From NCBI RefSeq assembly GCF_002479495.1, contig NZ_DLNQ01000005.1, positions 889,113 to 953,112 on the forward strand: a DNA stretch of 64,000 nucleotides. Reading direction: 5' to 3'. The translations under genes were made by a program, and so were the position numbers. This document shows positions 61,353 to 64,000 of this stretch, in pieces (position 1 is the first letter of the stretch; every line of letters begins with the position of its first letter). This DNA is from Brevundimonas sp. UBA7506 (GTDB lineage Bacteria > Pseudomonadota > Alphaproteobacteria > Caulobacterales > Caulobacteraceae). The notes beneath the pieces are model-generated. The model did not search any database and was not told the origin of the DNA. It was given only the letters and a program-made list of their open reading frames with translations.

Positions 61353-61789
61353 TACGCGGCTTGCTCCATAACGATGCCGGCGTCCAGGCGGGTGACCACC
61401 TTGGTGCGGACCGGCAGCTTGGCGGCGCCGAGGCGCAGCGCTTCGCGAGCCACATCGTCCGGCACGCCGTCGATTTCGAACAGGATACGGCCCGGGTGGC
61501 AGCGCGCGGCCCAATGGTCCACGGCGCCCTTGCCCTTACCCATCCGGACTTCAGCCGGCTTGCCCGTGACGGGCAGATCCGGGAAGACGCGGATCCAGAC
61601 GCGGCCCTGACGCTTCATCTGACGCGTGATCGCGCGGCGAGCCGCCTCGATCTGGCGCGCGGTGATGCGCTCGGGTTCCACCGTCTTCAGGCCGTAGGAG
61701 CCGAAGTTCAGCGAGAAACCACCCTTGGCCGAGCCATGGATGCGGCCCTTGAAGGCCTTGCGGTACTTGGTCTTTTTCGGTTGCAACAT
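61352..61789 (-). CDS. rplP: 50S ribosomal protein L16
   Basis: L16, 145 residues, with [19 protein letters not shown] and [20 protein letters not shown] (partly). It follows rpsC with a 6-bp spacer. Confidence 0.99.
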   Translation of the reverse strand: MLQPKKTKYRKAFKGRIHGSAKGGFSLNFGSYGLKTVEPERITARQIEAARRAITRQMKRQGRVWIRVFPDLPVTGKPAEVRMGKGKGAVDHWAARCHPGRILFEIDGVPDDVAREALRLGAAKLPVRTKVVTRLDAGIVMEQAA

Positions 61790-61795
61790 GGCCTA

Positions 61796-62539
61796 TCAGC
61801 CCTCACGACCACGGCGCGGACCGCGATCACCGCGGGGGCCGCCACGGCCTTCGTTGGACGACGGACCCGAGGCTTCCTGGGCCCAACGCTTGTCCTGAGC
61901 CATCGGGTCGTGCTCGAGCACTTCACCCTTAAAGACCCAGACCTTCACGCCGATGATGCCGTAGGTCGTCTTGGCTTCGTAGAAGCCATAGTCGATGTCG
62001 GCGCGCAGGGTGTGAAGCGGCACGCGACCTTCGCGGTACCATTCCATACGAGCGATTTCGGCGCCGCCCAGACGGCCCGAAACGTTGATGCGGACGCCCT
62101 TGGCGCCGAGGCGCATGGCCGACTGCATCGAACGCTTCATGGCGCGACGGAAGGCGATCCGGCGCTCCAGCTGCTGAGCGATGTTTTCAGCGATCAGCTG
62201 AGCATCGGTTTCCGGCTTGCGGACTTCGACGATGTTCAGGTGAACTTCGCCTTCGGTGCGAGCCGAGATGTCCTTGCGGAGCTTCTCGATGTCAGCGCCC
62301 TTCTTGCCGATCACGACGCCCGGACGAGCGGCGTAGATCGTCACGCGGCACTTCTTGTGCGGGCGCTCGATGATGATGCGCGACACGCCGGCGGCGACCA
62401 GGCGTTCCTTCAGCCACGTACGCAGCTTCAGGTCCTGGTGCAGCAGGCGGGCGTAGTCGGCGCCGCCGGCGAACCAGCGGCTGTCCCACGTGCGGTTCAC
62501 GCCGAGGCGCAGACCGACCGGATTGATTTTCTGTCCCAT
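61796..62539 (-). CDS. rpsC: 30S ribosomal protein S3
   Basis: S3, 247 residues, with a KH domain ([17 protein letters not shown] near 70-86, written [14 protein letters not shown]) and [14 protein letters not shown]. The C-terminus is Gly/Arg-rich. The start overlaps the rplV stop by 1 bp. Confidence 0.99.
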   Translation of the reverse strand: MGQKINPVGLRLGVNRTWDSRWFAGGADYARLLHQDLKLRTWLKERLVAAGVSRIIIERPHKKCRVTIYAARPGVVIGKKGADIEKLRKDISARTEGEVHLNIVEVRKPETDAQLIAENIAQQLERRIAFRRAMKRSMQSAMRLGAKGVRINVSGRLGGAEIARMEWYREGRVPLHTLRADIDYGFYEAKTTYGIIGVKVWVFKGEVLEHDPMAQDKRWAQEASGPSSNEGRGGPRGDRGPRRGREG

Positions 62540-62919
62540 CAGGCGGCCTCGCCGGCTTCACGGACCACGATCGTGATCTCGCTGAACGGTTTCAGGATGC
62601 GCGACGAGCGACCACGAGCGCGGCTCGCGAAACGCTTCATCACCAGGTTCTTGCCCACGAAGGCCTCGGCGACGACCAGGTTGTCGATGTCGAGGTTGTG
62701 GTTGTTTTCGGCGTTCGAAACGGCCGAATACAGAACCTTGCGGACGTCGGTGGCGATGCGCTTGCGGCTGAATTCCAGCTCGTTCAGCGCCTTCTGGACC
62801 GGCAGACCGCGGATCGAAGCGGCGACCAGGTTCAGCTTTTGCGGGCTGATGCGAACGTTGACCAGCTTGGCGCGAGCCTCGGTGGCGCCGACGCGGCGGG
62901 GGTTGTTGGACTTGGCCAT
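62539..62919 (-). CDS. rplV: 50S ribosomal protein L22
   Basis: L22, 126 residues, with [18 protein letters not shown] and the exit-tunnel loop [17 protein letters not shown]. No obvious macrolide-resistance change in that loop can be judged without alignment. rpsS ends 3 bp upstream. Confidence 0.99.
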   Translation of the reverse strand: MAKSNNPRRVGATEARAKLVNVRISPQKLNLVAASIRGLPVQKALNELEFSRKRIATDVRKVLYSAVSNAENNHNLDIDNLVVAEAFVGKNLVMKRFASRARGRSSRILKPFSEITIVVREAGEAA

Positions 62920-62922
62920 CAG

Positions 62923-63201
62923 TTACTTCCTTTTGGCCTTCTTGTCCGCCGCGTGACCCGGGAAGTTCCGGGTCGGGGCGAACTCGCCAAACTTCATGCC
63001 GACCATGTCTTCGTTGACCATCACCGGCACGTGCTTCTGGCCGTTGTGGACGCCGAACGTCAGACCGACGAACTGGGGCAGGATGGTGGAGCGGCGCGAC
63101 CAGGTCTTGATCACGTCCTTGCGGCCCGACGTTTGAACGGCGTCGGCCTTCTTGAGCAGATACCCGTCGACAAACGGGCCTTTCCAGGAGGAGCGGGCCA
63201 T
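62923..63201 (-). CDS. rpsS: 30S ribosomal protein S19
   Basis: S19, 92 residues, with [18 protein letters not shown] and [21 protein letters not shown] (partly). It follows rplB with a 2-bp spacer. Confidence 0.99.
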   Translation of the reverse strand: MARSSWKGPFVDGYLLKKADAVQTSGRKDVIKTWSRRSTILPQFVGLTFGVHNGQKHVPVMVNEDMVGMKFGEFAPTRNFPGHAADKKAKRK

Positions 63202-63203
63202 TC

Positions 63204-64000
63204 TTAGCGAGCCTTCTTCACGTGGCGAGTACGGATGATGAACTTATCCGTAGCCTTGTTCTTGCGGGTGCGGGTGCCCTTGGTGTCCTTGCCCCACGGC
63301 GTAACCGGGGTACGACCACCAGAGGTCCGGCCTTCACCACCACCATGCGGGTGGTCGATCGGGTTCATGGCGACGCCGCGAACGTGCGGACGGAAGCCCA
63401 TGTGACGAACGCGACCGGCCTTGCCGAGGTTCTGGTTCATGTGGTCCGGGTTCGACACGGCGCCGACAGTGGCCATGCACGAGTCCAGAACCATGCGCAG
63501 CTCGCCCGAGCCGAGACGGATCTGGGCGTAGCCCTGATCGCGACCGACCAGCTGGGCGTAGGCGCCGGCCGAACGGGCCAGCTGAGCGCCCTTGCCCGGC
63601 TTCATCTCGATGTTGTGGATGATCGTACCCACGGGCATCGAGCGCAGCGGCATGGCGTTGCCCGGCTTCACGTCGACCTTCTCACCAGCGACGATGACGT
63701 CGCCGGCCTTCAGGCGTTGCGGAGCGATGATGTAGGTCTTCTCGCCGTCCGGGTAGGTCACCAGGGCGATGAAGGCGGTGCGGTTCGGGTCGTATTCCAG
63801 ACGCTCGACCGTGCCGACCACGTCCCACTTGCGACGCTTGAAGTCGATCTTGCGGTACAGGGTCTTGGCGCCGCCGCCGCGGAAGCGGACAGCGATGCGA
63901 CCGCCCTGACCGCGGCCGCCCGACTTGGTCAGGCCTTCGGTCAGCGACTTCTCGGGACGGCCCTTGTGGAGCTCGGACCGGTCGACCAGCACCAGGGCGC
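63204..64000 (-). CDS. rplB: 50S ribosomal protein L2, 5'-truncated by window end
   Basis: L2 with the family motifs [36 protein letters not shown] and the C-terminal [20 protein letters not shown]. The coding frame runs to the window edge, so the N-terminus (about 10-15 residues expected) is missing here because of the cut, not because of mutation. Confidence 0.98.
   Translation of the reverse strand, partial: ALVLVDRSELHKGRPEKSLTEGLTKSGGRGQGGRIAVRFRGGGAKTLYRKIDFKRRKWDVVGTVERLEYDPNRTAFIALVTYPDGEKTYIIAPQRLKAGDVIVAGEKVDVKPGNAMPLRSMPVGTIIHNIEMKPGKGAQLARSAGAYAQLVGRDQGYAQIRLGSGELRMVLDSCMATVGAVSNPDHMNQNLGKAGRVRHMGFRPHVRGVAMNPIDHPHGGGEGRTSGGRTPVTPWGKDTKGTRTRKNKATDKFIIRTRHVKKAR

Noticed and set aside
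1-64000. CRISPR arrays and rRNA genes
   Set aside because: No regularly spaced direct repeats and no conserved rRNA stretches were seen in the window.

Overview
The window is a high-GC, gene-dense bacterial chromosome segment, most likely from a Caulobacteraceae alphaproteobacterium, probably Brevundimonas or a close relative. Pointers are a CC0125/CC1285-family lipoprotein, two DUF2336 proteins, CtrA-like boxes (TTAA-N7-TTAA with one mismatch), an ATP12-type chaperone, a TonB-dependent receptor typical of the group, and the S10-spc-alpha ribosomal cluster. The genus is an inference from protein families and was not tested by alignment. No prophage, integrase, transposase or CRISPR array is visible, and the region looks like core chromosome.

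Left part (1-17 kb): clpS-clpA (N-end-rule proteolysis), an S41-like peptidase, a phasin, a SPOR-domain D,D-carboxypeptidase, DUF2239, a small holin-like membrane protein, a HIT protein, a DMT-like membrane protein, tRNA-Thr(UGU), a TetR regulator, feoAB, a cytochrome c lipoprotein and an RND efflux pair.

Middle part (17-50 kb): an aldolase-family protein coupled to an outer-membrane beta-barrel; DUF2336-nadK-Hpt facing DUF2336 and a lytic transglycosylase; TonB; a ThiO-like oxidase and pckG; a DUF938 methyltransferase, a DJ-1/PfpI-like protein and an RsuA-type pseudouridine synthase; a winged-helix regulator with a membrane protein; the overlapping set crcB-rluC-like-TPR/2OG oxygenase-HAD phosphatase with ATP12 just downstream; a TonB-dependent receptor; two small envelope proteins; a second RluA-type synthase; VOC proteins, rarA, a subclass-B3-like metallo-beta-lactamase, an HtrA protease, a tetracycline-type MFS exporter, an NPP-type phosphodiesterase, an ABC-2 exporter and a GNAT acetyltransferase.

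Right part (50-64 kb), all on the minus strand: rplB (cut by the window end), rpsS, rplV, rpsC, rplP, rpmC, rpsQ, rplN, rplX, rplE, rpsN, rpsH, rplF, rplR, rpsE, rpmD, rplO, secY, adk, two TonB-like paralogues, rpsM, rpsK, rpoA, rplQ. The order is canonical except for three features: a triple hairpin between rpmD and rplO, a REP-like palindrome between rplO and secY, and the TonB-like pair between adk and rpsM.

The most notable leads are the TonB-like pair inside the ribosomal cluster; a B3-like beta-lactamase with Glu in place of the first zinc-binding His; DUF2239 read as a possible ribbon-helix-helix autoregulator with a matching operator and promoter; a palindrome core shared by the phasin and pckG upstream regions; and a Cys-less DJ-1-like protein behind a structured leader. 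All functional statements rest on reading the sequence and on family knowledge; no database search was run.
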